Below are positions 24,669 through 32,810 of a DNA stretch of 64,000 nucleotides, piece after piece. A model generated the notes under the pieces. That model did not search any database. It worked only from the letters and a program-made list of their open reading frames with translations, and was not told the DNA's origin. A program made the position numbers and the translations under genes. Origin of the DNA: Hymenobacter jejuensis (GTDB taxonomy: Bacteria > Bacteroidota > Bacteroidia > Cytophagales > Hymenobacteraceae); NCBI RefSeq assembly GCF_006337165.1, contig NZ_CP040896.1, positions 3,844,001 to 3,908,000 on the forward strand. Reading direction: 5' to 3'. Within the stretch, counting starts at the first letter, position 1, and each line of letters starts with the position of its first letter.

Positions 24669-24929
24669 TTATCCTACTGTGGGCGTGAAGTTTACGAGCT
24701 CAAAGCCTGCTTTTCGCAGCGCTTTGTCGATGTCGTCGGTAACGGGTTTGGCGCTGTGGCCGGCGGCAACTTCTACTTCGTTGCCTTCCACACGGTCTAC
24801 CAGTAGGCCCAGGCCGGTAAGCACTTCCCGAACCCGCACAATGGCCGCGTCGTCGTGCAAGCTTTTGATTTCCAATACATACCGGACAAGCTGGGTCAGG
24901 TCGGAAGGAGAGGAGTTAGACTGATCCAT
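24669..24929 (-). CDS. HMA-like ferredoxin-fold protein without metal cysteines
   Basis: An 86-aa protein with the layout of a heavy-metal-associated (CopZ-like) domain: LVRYVLEIKSLHDDAAIVRVREVLTGLGLLVDRVEGNEVEV, then DDIDKALRKAGFELV. The position of the CxxC copper loop reads LHDDA, so metal binding by cysteines is not possible. It may be a divergent chaperone-like or regulatory domain. ATG at 24929 (MDQSNSSPSD); the longer frame to 25052 is unlikely. It overlaps no other gene and is convergent with the Crp-like gene. Confidence 0.65.
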   Translation of the reverse strand: MDQSNSSPSDLTQLVRYVLEIKSLHDDAAIVRVREVLTGLGLLVDRVEGNEVEVAAGHSAKPVTDDIDKALRKAGFELVNFTPTVG

Positions 24930-25091
24930 AACTATTGGGGTAGGGTAGAAGTGGGACTTTGGAAAGTGTACGGCAAAACGCCACTCGGGTCTGCGTGGGG
25001 TGCTTGCGGAAGGGCGCTTAGCCAGCGACGCCGTGAGGTAGAAGATACGCATTTCTTATCCTACATCAAGGCGCTGGGTTTGGCGGATCGG

Positions 25092-25099
25092 TACTTTTG
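25092..25099 (+). promoter_or_regulatory. Candidate -7 box of the DOPA dioxygenase-like gene
   Basis: TACTTTTG fits TAnnTTTG and ends 40 nt before the ATG at 25140. Confidence 0.35.
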
Positions 25100-25139
25100 T
25101 GTTGTAGCTGCGGGAGAAATAGACTCACAAAAAGTGCTT

Positions 25140-26024
25140 ATGAACCGCAGCCATTTTTTGAAAGCATTGGCTTTGTTACCGCTTGCTTCGACTATGAAAC
25201 TGAATGAATTAACTACTGCGGCGTCCTCTTTCAAGAAGAGTGAGAAAATGCCGGTCCTGTTCGTAGGGCACGGCTCGCCCATGAATGCGTTGGAAGATAA
25301 CCCGTTCACCCAGAAGCTAAACCGCATCGGTACCGACATCCGGCAGCGACAGACGCCTACGGCTATCCTGGTGGTTTCGGCACACTTCCTGACCAAAGGC
25401 ACGTATGTTACCGCCAGCCCAAAACCGGAAACTATTCACGATTTCGGCGGCTTTCCGGAGGCGCTGTTCCGCGAGCAATACCCCGCGCCGGGCTCGCCCG
25501 AATACGCTCGGGAAATCATGAAGATGGTGCCCGAAGTGCAGGACACCGAAGAATGGGGCCTCGACCACGGCGCCTGGACCATCCTGAAGCACATGTTTCC
25601 GGAGGCCGACATTCCGGTGTTTGAATTGAGCCTCGACTACGGCCGCAGCCCGCAATACCACTTCGATCTGGCCCAGCGCCTGCAATTTTTGCGCGAGCGC
25701 GGCGTGCTCATCATCGGCAGCGGCAACATTGTGCACAACCTACGCCAAAGCATGCCCAAACTGATGGCCCAAGACGCGACGCCCTACGATTGGGCCGTGG
25801 AATTTGACGAGTGGGTGAAAACCAAAATCAATCAGCGCGACTTCCAAAGCCTGATTGATTTTCACAAAGCCGGCACCATGGGCGCCCTCTCAGTGCCTAC
25901 CATAGATCATTATCTGCCAGTACTTTACACCTTGGGTTTGGCTGACAAAAACGAGAACATCACGCAGGCCTACGAAGAAGTATACTACGGCGGTCTGAGC
26001 ATGCGTACGTTTATTGCTGGGTAA
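25140..26024 (+). CDS. ygiD: 4,5-DOPA dioxygenase extradiol-like protein (YgiD family)
   Basis: A 294-aa class III extradiol ring-cleavage dioxygenase. Zinc/iron ligands are expected in VLFVGHGSPMNAL (about 40-52), LVVSAHFLTKG, and GSGNIVHNLR. WGLDHGAWTILKHMFPEADIPVFELSLDYG is a family segment. YgiD-like enzymes open catechol rings, for example of L-DOPA. The start MNRSHFLKALALLPLAS at 25140 looks like a signal or twin-like anchor, unusual for this family, so the protein may be exported. The stop codon is the first TAA of repeat copy 6. Confidence 0.88.
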   Translation: MNRSHFLKALALLPLASTMKLNELTTAASSFKKSEKMPVLFVGHGSPMNALEDNPFTQKLNRIGTDIRQRQTPTAILVVSAHFLTKGTYVTASPKPETIHDFGGFPEALFREQYPAPGSPEYAREIMKMVPEVQDTEEWGLDHGAWTILKHMFPEADIPVFELSLDYGRSPQYHFDLAQRLQFLRERGVLIIGSGNIVHNLRQSMPKLMAQDATPYDWAVEFDEWVKTKINQRDFQSLIDFHKAGTMGALSVPTIDHYLPVLYTLGLADKNENITQAYEEVYYGGLSMRTFIAG

Positions 26025-26046
26025 CTAATTGATAGTAAGATATTTG
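26022..26046. repeat. Stop-associated AT palindrome, copy 6
   Basis: TAACTAATTGA with stops in all three frames. The first TAA is the stop of the DOPA dioxygenase-like gene. Confidence 0.65.
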
Positions 26047-26050
26047 CATG

Positions 26051-26080
26051 AAGCGTCTGGCAGAAGCCGGGCGCTTTTTT
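26051..26080 (+). terminator. Terminator after the DOPA dioxygenase-like gene
   Basis: AAGCGTCTGGC (26051-26061) pairs with GCCGGGCGCTT (26066-26076), with two G-T pairs, then a T-run. It lies directly after repeat copy 6, so the repeat is not the terminator itself here. Confidence 0.85.
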
Positions 26081-26162
26081 GTGCGCTATTTATCCTGCCT
26101 GCGACAAGGGACTTCCCGCCAATCGTCTGTAGATTGCTGGCTCACGAGCATTCGAAAGGATT

Positions 26163-27224
26163 ATGAGCCATAACTGCTTCAAAAACAGCTTTTTACTGTT
26201 TGCTCTGGGAGCTTCCGCCTTGTCGGTGCAGGCACAAGAGCTTGCTTCTAGGTCAAAGCCCGGCAAATCAACTACGTACCAGCTCAAACCAACGCCCCAA
26301 ACGGTAGCTTGGGGCTTTTACGACGCCAGTGCGAAGCCCGTGCTGCGCATCAAATCGGGCGATGCCGTGGACGTGCAAACGCTGATTACGTCGAGCCCGA
26401 CGCGGCTGGAAGGCGCCGGCGTAGCGCCCGACCAAGTAGAGCAGTCGTTGCGGGATATCTACAAGGACGTAACCAACAAAGGGCCTGGCGGTCACATTCT
26501 TACGGGGCCCATCTACATCGAAGGCGCCGAACCGGGCGATGTGCTGGAAGTGCGCATCAAGAAGGTGAAGCTGGCCATTCCGTATGCTTACAATGGGTTC
26601 GGGCCCACCAGTGGCTTCATTCCCGAGGATTTTGGCTACGCCAAAATGAAGATCATTCCGCTCGATGAAAAGCGCATGGTGGCCCATTTTGCGCCCGGCA
26701 TCGACATTCCGCTGCGCCCGTTTTTCGGGAGCATGGGCGTGGCCCCACCGCTGGCCGCCGGCCGCATCAACAGCGCGCCGCCCGGCATTCACGCCGGCAA
26801 CCTCGACAACAAAGAGCTGGTCGCCGGCACTACGCTTTACATTCCGGTGCACGTGCCGGGAGCCTTGTTTGAAGTCGGCGACGGCCATGCCGGTCAGGGC
26901 AACGGCGAGGTAGACATCACCGCCTTAGAGACTTCCCTTCAAGGCACGCTGGAATTTATCGTGCGCAAAGACATGCACCTGACCTGGCCCCGGGCCGAAA
27001 CGCCGACCGCCTACATCACCATGGGCATGGACGAGGACTTCACCAAAGCCAGCAAAATTGCGGTGCGCGAAATGGTTGATTTTCTGGTAAAAGAAAAAGG
27101 TTTGAGCCGCGACGACGCCTACATGCTGTCGAGTGTCGCCGCCGATCTGGAAGCGACGCAGGTGGTTGATGGTACGCGCGGCGCCCACATGATGATCCGC
27201 AAGAGTATTTTCGGCAAAAAGTAA
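26163..27224 (+). CDS. Acetamidase/formamidase family protein
   Basis: A 353-aa protein of the FmdA family, hydrolysing short amides to ammonia and an acid. It has a signal peptide (LLFALGASALSVQAQ, cleavage near residue 24), so it works outside the cytoplasm, unlike the classic enzyme. GGHILTGPIYIEGAEPGDVLEVRI (about 108-131), HAGNLDNKELVAGTTLYIPVHVPGALFEVGDGHAGQGNGEV (about 217-257) and VDGTRGAHMMI are family marks. Substrate unknown. Confidence 0.88.
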   Translation: MSHNCFKNSFLLFALGASALSVQAQELASRSKPGKSTTYQLKPTPQTVAWGFYDASAKPVLRIKSGDAVDVQTLITSSPTRLEGAGVAPDQVEQSLRDIYKDVTNKGPGGHILTGPIYIEGAEPGDVLEVRIKKVKLAIPYAYNGFGPTSGFIPEDFGYAKMKIIPLDEKRMVAHFAPGIDIPLRPFFGSMGVAPPLAAGRINSAPPGIHAGNLDNKELVAGTTLYIPVHVPGALFEVGDGHAGQGNGEVDITALETSLQGTLEFIVRKDMHLTWPRAETPTAYITMGMDEDFTKASKIAVREMVDFLVKEKGLSRDDAYMLSSVAADLEATQVVDGTRGAHMMIRKSIFGKK

Positions 27225-27251
27225 GGCGACGGGCAAACCTGGCGTTCGTCC

Positions 27252-27259
27252 TACCTTTG
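27252..27259 (+). promoter_or_regulatory. Candidate -7 box of the S1/P1 nuclease gene
   Basis: TACCTTTG fits TAnnTTTG and ends 44 nt before the ATG at 27304. Confidence 0.4.
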
Positions 27260-27303
27260 CCAGATCTTTTACCGTGGCTATCGCCACCTGTTCTCCGTTT
27301 TAC

Positions 27304-28086
27304 ATGTTGAAGAAGTGTTTCGCCCTCCTCTGCCTAAGTCTTTTGCCGTTCAGCCTCCTGGCATGGGGCGTAGTAGGGCACCGGGCCGTCGGGAAAATTG
27401 CTGAAAACCACTTGAATAAGAATGCGAAGCGTCGGATCGCGCAACTGCTTGGGAGCGAGCGTATTCCGATGGTGGCAACCTGGGCCGACGAAGCACGATA
27501 TTCCAACGAATACTCCTACACGGCCCCTTGGCATTTTATCAACACCCCGCTCGGGCTGCCTTCCGATCAATACATCAACCTAGTGAATAAGATGGCGGAG
27601 CCCAATGCATATATGGCTCTTAATCAGAATATTAAGGATCTGAAAGATCCGGCCAAATCACAGGCGGAAAAGGTCATTGCGCTGAAATTCGTTATTCACC
27701 TTGTGGGCGACATTCACCAGCCCATGCACGTAAGCCGCGCCGAAGACCAGGGCGGCAACAAGATATCCGTCAAATACCAAGGCAAAGACACCAACCTGCA
27801 CAGCCTGTGGGACAGCGGACTGGTTGAGTACGAGGGGTTTACCTATTCAGAGCTGGCTGCGGCACTCGACCACGCGAGCAGCGCCCAGATTCGGCAGTGG
27901 CAAAAGGATGAGATCTCGACCTGGTTGTTTGAGTCTTACCAGATCAGCCAGCGACTCTACCAAGAAACCGAGCAAAACCCCACCTTCGACTACCGCTACA
28001 ACGCGGCTCATCTGCCCACTGTTGAGCAGCGAATCGAGCAGGCGGGCATCCGGTTAGCCGGTGTGCTGAATGATATTTTCAGCTAG
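27304..28086 (+). CDS. S1/P1-type zinc nuclease
   Basis: A 260-aa secreted single-strand nuclease/3'-nucleotidase. The signal peptide ends at SLLA, so the mature chain starts WGVVGHRAVGKIA, the tryptophan and histidine that bind zinc in this family. HFINTP, FVIHLVGDIHQPMHVSRAEDQGGN and NLHSLWDSGLVE supply further zinc ligands. It likely digests extracellular nucleic acids for phosphate or nucleosides. ATG at 27304 follows the TACCTTTG box. Confidence 0.95.
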   Translation: MLKKCFALLCLSLLPFSLLAWGVVGHRAVGKIAENHLNKNAKRRIAQLLGSERIPMVATWADEARYSNEYSYTAPWHFINTPLGLPSDQYINLVNKMAEPNAYMALNQNIKDLKDPAKSQAEKVIALKFVIHLVGDIHQPMHVSRAEDQGGNKISVKYQGKDTNLHSLWDSGLVEYEGFTYSELAAALDHASSAQIRQWQKDEISTWLFESYQISQRLYQETEQNPTFDYRYNAAHLPTVEQRIEQAGIRLAGVLNDIFS

Positions 28087-28087
28087 A

Positions 28088-28114
28088 TAATCTATTGATT
28101 ATCAATCGATTATG
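28088..28114. repeat. Stop-associated AT palindrome, copy 7
   Basis: TAATCTATTGA, TTA, TCAATCGATTA, TG: one of the most symmetric copies. Starts 1 nt after the S1/P1 stop and directly adjoins the next hairpin. Confidence 0.65.
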
Positions 28115-28149
28115 CGACAAAGCCGCTAGCTCAGCTAGCGGCTTTGTCG
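28115..28149. terminator. Perfect 17-bp palindromic hairpin
   Basis: CGACAAAGCCGCTAGCT (28115-28131) and its exact complement (28133-28149) with a single-base centre. It lies between the convergent S1/P1 and HxlR genes and abuts repeat copy 7. Confidence 0.85.
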
Positions 28150-28158
28150 TTTTATGCG

Positions 28159-28587
28159 TTACGCCTGCTCTTTGGCGGCAAAAGCGGCCCGCGCCTGTGC
28201 GATTTGCGGGGCATGTTCGTTGGCCCAGTTGCCAAATTCAATCATCGCCTCCAACAAGCTTACCCCCAGGCTGGTAAGGCGATATTCTACGCGGGGCGGC
28301 ACTTCGGCGTACACTTTGCGAGCCACTAGGCCATCGGTTTCCAAAGAGCGGAGCGTAACGGTGAGCATGCGCTGCGAAATGCCATCGATGCGTTTGCGCA
28401 ACTCATTGAAACGCAGGCTCTCGACCGAGCCAAGGTGCAGAATGGAAAGCATCGACCATTTGTCGCCAATGCGGTCTAGAATATCACGCACGGGGCAAAG
28501 ACCGATACCATTTTCGGGTACGGTCAGAATTTTTTGAGCTGCCGCTCCAAGCGTAACTGCCTGATTATCAGCAATAGTTATCTTCAT
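28159..28587 (-). CDS. HxlR-family regulator
   Basis: A 142-aa winged-helix regulator. The core starts GLCPVRDILDRIGDKWSMLSILHL with Cys31 at the place of the thiol sensor in YodB/QorR-type members, followed by the HTH (LRFNELRKRIDGISQRMLTVTLRSLETDGLV). It probably represses the divergent qorB-like gene and relieves repression upon quinone or thiol stress, as for ytfH/qorB and QorR. A 7-3-7 inverted repeat in the shared region supports this. Confidence 0.92.
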   Translation of the reverse strand: MKITIADNQAVTLGAAAQKILTVPENGIGLCPVRDILDRIGDKWSMLSILHLGSVESLRFNELRKRIDGISQRMLTVTLRSLETDGLVARKVYAEVPPRVEYRLTSLGVSLLEAMIEFGNWANEHAPQIAQARAAFAAKEQA

Positions 28588-28614
28588 GTGCCTTAGGAAG
28601 TAGAAAATGCCTTC

Positions 28615-28662
28615 TTGTATAGCGCAAGGTACGCCAGTATTTTTGAGTTACTAAAAGTAACT
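28615..28662 (+). promoter_or_regulatory. qorB-like promoter with overlapping HxlR operator
   Basis: TTG (28615-28617), 20 nt, then TATTTTTG (28638-28645) fits the Bacteroidota -33/-7 promoter. The perfect inverted repeat AGTTACT-AAA-AGTAACT (28646-28662) begins right after the -7 box, at the expected transcription start, an ideal repressor position. Confidence 0.6.
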
Positions 28663-28686
28663 ATTGACTTCTTAACACCCAAACCC

Positions 28687-29547
28687 ATGCTAGCAATTAC
28701 AGGCGCTACCGGCCATCTGGGCCGCGCCACCATCGAAGCCCTGCTGCCAAAAGTAGCTGCAAACCAAATTGTTGCGCTGGTGCGCGATCCTCAAAAAGCC
28801 ACCGACCTCAGCGAGCAAGGTGTGCAGGTACGGGTAGGCGATTACGACGATGTGGCCTCTTTGGTAGCGGCTTTTCAAGGCGTTGAAAAGGTGCTGCTTA
28901 TTTCCGGCGACGACCTCGAAAAGCGTACGCAGCAGCACAAAAATGTGATTGATGCGGCCAAACAGGCAGGCGTGAAGCACGTCATTTACACCAGTGTGCT
29001 TAATCCTTCAAGGGATTCGCATTTCACGGCCTCGCCCAGCCATGTGGCCACCGAGGAGTATCTGCGCGGTTCGGGTTTGACGTACACGCTTTTCCGCAAC
29101 ACGCTGTACTTGGACTTTGTACCGATGTTTTTGGGGCAGGATGCAGTGCCAAGCGGCAAAATATATTCGGCGGCCGGCGACGGCAAAGTGACCTATGCTC
29201 TGCGTAACGAAATAGCGGAGGCGCTGGCTAACGTGCTGACCTCCAGCGGCCACGAAAACCAAACGTATGACATTGCTCCAGCGCCCGCTTATTCTATGCA
29301 AGAAATTGCGGCAACGCTCAGCGGAGTTGTTGGCAAACCCGTTGAGTATGTTTCGATTTCGAGCGCGGACATGGCTGCGGGGATGCGCCAGCACCAGGTG
29401 CCCGAACCCGTCGTGACGATGATGGTAGGCTTGTCGGAAGCGATGCGGGCAAATGAGTTTAACCACCCAAGCGATGCGTTTGAGAAGTTGCTCGGCCGTA
29501 AATCCACGGACGTGAAAACATTCCTGACGAGCGTGTACGGCAAGTAA
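28687..29547 (+). CDS. qorB: NmrA-like NAD(P)H:quinone oxidoreductase (QorB-like)
   Basis: A 286-aa atypical SDR. MLAITGATGHLGRATIEALL holds the dinucleotide-binding GxTGxLG; VQVRVGDYDD, VLLISGDDLEKRTQQHKNVIDAAKQAGVKHVIYTS and TLFRNTLYLD are typical of QorB/NmrA-like proteins, which reduce quinones with NADPH. It lacks the classical YxxxK. Divergent from an HxlR regulator, as in the qorB-ytfH pair of E. coli. ATG at 28687. Confidence 0.9.
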   Translation: MLAITGATGHLGRATIEALLPKVAANQIVALVRDPQKATDLSEQGVQVRVGDYDDVASLVAAFQGVEKVLLISGDDLEKRTQQHKNVIDAAKQAGVKHVIYTSVLNPSRDSHFTASPSHVATEEYLRGSGLTYTLFRNTLYLDFVPMFLGQDAVPSGKIYSAAGDGKVTYALRNEIAEALANVLTSSGHENQTYDIAPAPAYSMQEIAATLSGVVGKPVEYVSISSADMAAGMRQHQVPEPVVTMMVGLSEAMRANEFNHPSDAFEKLLGRKSTDVKTFLTSVYGK

Positions 29548-29658
29548 AGAACCTGCACGCCCAAGCAGGCCCCGTTGAGCGTAAACTGTTGTGGAGGCGC
29601 GAACATTTGGCCGAGAAGTCAGTTGCTTAGCCCCAACAACCAACCCGTATCTACTCGA

Positions 29659-30366
29659 ATGAGCTATCCCAACGCCGTATCGCTTCAGGCCTCCGACAAC
29701 ACCCAACTAAATGCCTACACGGCTTTTCCGAGTACGCCCGGCACGTATCCCGGCATTATTCTGCTGCAAGAAGCCTTTGGCGTAAACGCCCACATTCGTA
29801 GCGTTGCCGACCGGCTGGCGCAGGAAGGTTTTGTGGTGATTGCGCCCGAGCTGTTTCACCGCACCGCCGCACCGGGCCTGGAAATCCCGTATTCCGATTT
29901 TGCCAGCGCTGCGCCTCATTTTCAGGGGATTACGCCGGAAGGTCTAACGGCCGATTTGCAGGCGTCGCTGGCTTGGCTACAGGCACAGGACAACGTAGTG
30001 GCCGACAAAATTGGTAGCATCGGGTTCTGCCTGGGTGGCCGGGTGTCGTTTTTGGCCAATGCAGTTTTGCCGTTGGCTGCCGCTGTATCGTATTATGGGG
30101 GCGGCACGCACACGCTCACCGATCGGGCCCAAGATCTGCATGCGCCGCATCTGTTTTTCTGGGGCGGCCTCGACAAGCACATTTCGAAAGAGCAGATAGC
30201 CAGCGTTATACAAGCTCTGGACACTGCCGGAAAGCCTTACATCAACACCGTCATCTCCTACGCCGATCACGGTTTTCACTGCGACGCGCGCCCCAGCTAC
30301 AACCCCGACGCGGCAAAAGAAGCCTGGGCGCTTACGTTGGCTTTCTTCAACGAAAAGCTGCGCTAA
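29659..30366 (+). CDS. Dienelactone hydrolase family protein
   Basis: A 235-aa alpha/beta hydrolase. Catalytic Cys124 lies in GFCLGG, Asp in FWGGLDKHI (about 170-180) and His in YADHGFHCDARPSY (about 203-216), the dienelactone hydrolase triad. Members hydrolyse dienelactones or other small esters in the cytoplasm. ATG at 29659 (MSYPNAVSLQ) starts the domain; the frame to 29575 has no homology. It may be co-regulated with the quinone reductase upstream. Confidence 0.92.
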   Translation: MSYPNAVSLQASDNTQLNAYTAFPSTPGTYPGIILLQEAFGVNAHIRSVADRLAQEGFVVIAPELFHRTAAPGLEIPYSDFASAAPHFQGITPEGLTADLQASLAWLQAQDNVVADKIGSIGFCLGGRVSFLANAVLPLAAAVSYYGGGTHTLTDRAQDLHAPHLFFWGGLDKHISKEQIASVIQALDTAGKPYINTVISYADHGFHCDARPSYNPDAAKEAWALTLAFFNEKLR

Positions 30367-30402
30367 GATCTGGCCAAGGAGGTTTTGCCTTTGCTGAATA
30401 GT

Positions 30403-30434
30403 AAAAACGCCCGGCGCCGACGCCGGGCGTTTTT
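30403..30434 (+). terminator. Terminator after the dienelactone hydrolase gene
   Basis: AAAAACGCCCGGCG (30403-30416) pairs perfectly with CGCCGGGCGTTTTT (30421-30434), loop CCGA. Confidence 0.92.
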
Positions 30435-30570
30435 TATGTCAAGCGTTTTGGGCAGAAACCAGGATTAAAGCGCTCACAGCAAAGCATTTCTGTGGCTCAT
30501 TCGTCAGCAGAGTAGGAGGGTGTTGCTTGCGCTCCGTTCGCGTTTCTGCCGCACATTAATCCTTAAAACG

Positions 30571-31140
30571 ATGAAACAACTAACGCTGCTTTTGCTCGGC
30601 AAGCGCCGGGAGTTTATGCAACAACTGCTTCCCCAGGTGCGCGAAGCAGGCTTTTACGCGCTGGGTTCTACCAGTATGGCTACTGTACACGACGATTTTG
30701 ACGCCCGCGACTTCGATGTTATCGGGCTAGGCGGGTGGTTTGGGCCTGAGGAACGCGCCCGAATGAAAGAAACCTTTCGGCGCCAAAACCCCCAAATTGT
30801 CGTGCTCGATTTGGTGGGGCCGGTGGCTTTGGAGCAATTGAAAAGTTTTGCCGCTGGTCGTGAGCTTACTGTTGCACAGCAGCTTATGGCCACTTTTGAT
30901 GGTTCGCTTGAAGTGCGTTTCGCCCTTAGTGAAGCCAGTGCCGTGGAGCTGACGCTTTACTATTACGACGCGGTGCCGAGAGCCGAAATGCTGCTGCACG
31001 GCGTTGCTTCGGCTGGCGAAACAGTGCTGCGTGTAGCGCCGGAAAAGCTTGGTCAAGGTCCTAACTTCTTGGTACTAAAGGCCGAAAATGGCGATATCCT
31101 AACGCATCGGATTGAGATCGATTTGATGATGCAGATTTAA
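30571..31140 (+). CDS. Unknown two-part protein
   Basis: A 189-aa protein I cannot place. The N-terminal part (about 1-95) looks like an alpha/beta fold (LTLLLLGKRREFM, DFDVIGLGGWF, PQIVVLDLVG), somewhat like a degenerate receiver domain without phosphorylation site. The C-terminal part (about 100-189) is beta-rich (VELTLYYYDAVPRAE, LVLKAENGDILTHRIEI), like a FlgD-type/T9SS Ig-like domain. No signal peptide is seen. Its TAA stop is the first triplet of repeat copy 8. Confidence 0.65.
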   Translation: MKQLTLLLLGKRREFMQQLLPQVREAGFYALGSTSMATVHDDFDARDFDVIGLGGWFGPEERARMKETFRRQNPQIVVLDLVGPVALEQLKSFAAGRELTVAQQLMATFDGSLEVRFALSEASAVELTLYYYDAVPRAEMLLHGVASAGETVLRVAPEKLGQGPNFLVLKAENGDILTHRIEIDLMMQI

Positions 31141-31164
31141 TATATTGAATATCAATGCGTTATG
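31138..31164. repeat. Stop-associated AT palindrome, copy 8
   Basis: TAATATATTGA, ATA, TCAATGCGTTA, TG. The leading TAA is the stop codon of the 189-aa gene. Confidence 0.65.
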
Positions 31165-31281
31165 AAATATAGCAACTTGGAGAACCTTAAATTGGGCAGC
31201 CAGTAAGACCGTAGCTCAACTTTAACATACGATGCGCGGGAGAAGTATACGCAATACGTTTTTACTTCCTACCCTGGCGCT

Positions 31282-32313
31282 ATGAAGAAGACAATTCGGC
31301 AGTTTCCGCCCGCCTATTTTGCAATGGTCATGTCCACCGGGATCATCTCGCTGGCGGCGAAAGAGCTAGAAATGAAAGGCATAGCCGAAGCGTTCTTCTA
31401 CCTCAACCTGCTGATCTATCCGCTGTTTCTGCTTCTGTTGGCCCTGCGCGCCTTCCTGGATTTTAAAGGGCTGTGGGCAGAGCTTACTTCGCATGCAAAG
31501 GGCGCCAATTTTCTGGCTTTGGTACCGGCTACCTGTCTGGTCGGGAACCAGTTTGTGCAGCTGCGACACAACCAGGCTGTAGGTAATGCGCTGTGGGTGT
31601 TGGCTTTAGCAAGCTGGCTGGTATTATCGTATTCGTTTCTGCTGGGCGTAAGCATCGGGGAGGAAAAGCCGGATTTGGAGAAAGGACTCACTGGCAGCTG
31701 GTTGTTGCTGGTGGTAGCAACTGAGTCGCTGGCGGTGCTGGGCGCAAAGCTCGTTTCCGGCTGGCCCGTCCCGCTGGAAGTAGGATTTGTTGGTGCTATT
31801 GGGGCTTTTTTGCTCGGCAGCCTGCTGTATGTTGTGCTCATCACGCTGCTGATCTACCGGCTTACTTTTGTGCGGTTGGGCGAAGAGGAGGTAGGCGCCG
31901 CCTACTGGATCAGCGTGGGGGCCAGCGCGATTACTGTGCTGGCCGGAACTACCTTGGTATCGGCCCTTGATAAAGCCCACGTCCTGAGCGACATAGTGCC
32001 GTTCGTAAAGGGCTGGAGCGTATTATTCTGGGTTGTCAGCAGCTGGTGGATTCCGCTGGTGGCGGGCCTGCGCCTGTGGAATCATCTGCGGACGCGGCCG
32101 GCTTTTGCCTACAGCCCGCCTTACTGGAGCATGGTATTTCCGCTGGGTATGTACACCGCCGCTACGCTGCGCCTAGCCGAAGCCCTGTCCGTGCATCAGC
32201 TACAAAGCATCTCGGCGGGCTTTATTTACGTTGCGTTGCTGGCCTGGGTGCTGACGTTTGGCGGCATGTTCTACCACTTCGCAACGGCCGCCAGAACGCC
32301 ACAACCAGCGTGA
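31282..32313 (+). CDS. TDT family transporter (TehA/SLAC1-like)
   Basis: A 343-aa membrane protein of about ten helices, of the tellurite-resistance/dicarboxylate transporter family. FPPAYFAMVMSTGIISLAAKEL near the start and the late FPLGMYTAATLRLAEAL segment are family marks; helices follow at about 35-55, 70-90, 100-120 and on. Members move C4-dicarboxylates, sulfite, nitrate or anions; the substrate is not evident. It converges on the 152-aa helical gene. Confidence 0.88.
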   Translation: MKKTIRQFPPAYFAMVMSTGIISLAAKELEMKGIAEAFFYLNLLIYPLFLLLLALRAFLDFKGLWAELTSHAKGANFLALVPATCLVGNQFVQLRHNQAVGNALWVLALASWLVLSYSFLLGVSIGEEKPDLEKGLTGSWLLLVVATESLAVLGAKLVSGWPVPLEVGFVGAIGAFLLGSLLYVVLITLLIYRLTFVRLGEEEVGAAYWISVGASAITVLAGTTLVSALDKAHVLSDIVPFVKGWSVLFWVVSSWWIPLVAGLRLWNHLRTRPAFAYSPPYWSMVFPLGMYTAATLRLAEALSVHQLQSISAGFIYVALLAWVLTFGGMFYHFATAARTPQPA

Positions 32314-32336
32314 TCGAGAGGAACCGTTAAAAGGGC

Positions 32337-32795
32337 TCAATCAGCAACAATTAAGGTTTGGGGCGCGGCTTGTTTCATGCGGGTCATGAGCCAATCGAGC
32401 TGCCGTCTGGTTTCCTTCTTGCAGTGCGTACATAGCGCTTCCAATTCCTTATCGCGCAGCCCCAGAGCGGCTTGTGAAATCACAATCCAGCACAAATCGA
32501 CTTCGTTGGCGAGCAGCCACAGGTCGTGCAAATCGCGCAGCAAGCCCAAACTGCCGTTGCGGACACCGTCGAACAGGGCGTTGTGCAAGCGGTCGGGCTC
32601 GGGGCTTTTGTCCTCCGAATACTTTGCGATAAACGGTTGCAGACGCCCGTGGTGCTGCCGCGACCACGCCGACAGCAACAGGCAGGTCTGCTCGACGTCC
32701 GGCTCGTCTTTATGGTGGCGGGCTACTTTCTCCAACGCGTCAGCCAGTAATTTCTCGCTTGTGTCAACCAAGCCTAGGTAATTAGCTAAGTGCAT
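32337..32795 (-). CDS. Small helical partner of the molybdopterin oxidoreductase
   Basis: A 152-aa, almost fully helical protein (segments such as SEKLLADALEKVARHHKDEPDVEQTCLLLSAW and RLHNALFDGVRNGSLGLLRDLHDLWLL). His/Glu/Cys residues (HHKDEPD, SRQHHGRL, LCTHCKKE) could bind metal, in a ferritin-like bundle, but no set motif is clear. It starts 15 nt after the oxidoreductase stop, so it is its operon partner; it may be a chaperone or subunit. I do not recognise a named family. Confidence 0.75.
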   Translation of the reverse strand: MHLANYLGLVDTSEKLLADALEKVARHHKDEPDVEQTCLLLSAWSRQHHGRLQPFIAKYSEDKSPEPDRLHNALFDGVRNGSLGLLRDLHDLWLLANEVDLCWIVISQAALGLRDKELEALCTHCKKETRRQLDWLMTRMKQAAPQTLIVAD

Positions 32796-32810
32796 GATAA
32801 TGAGGCTGAA

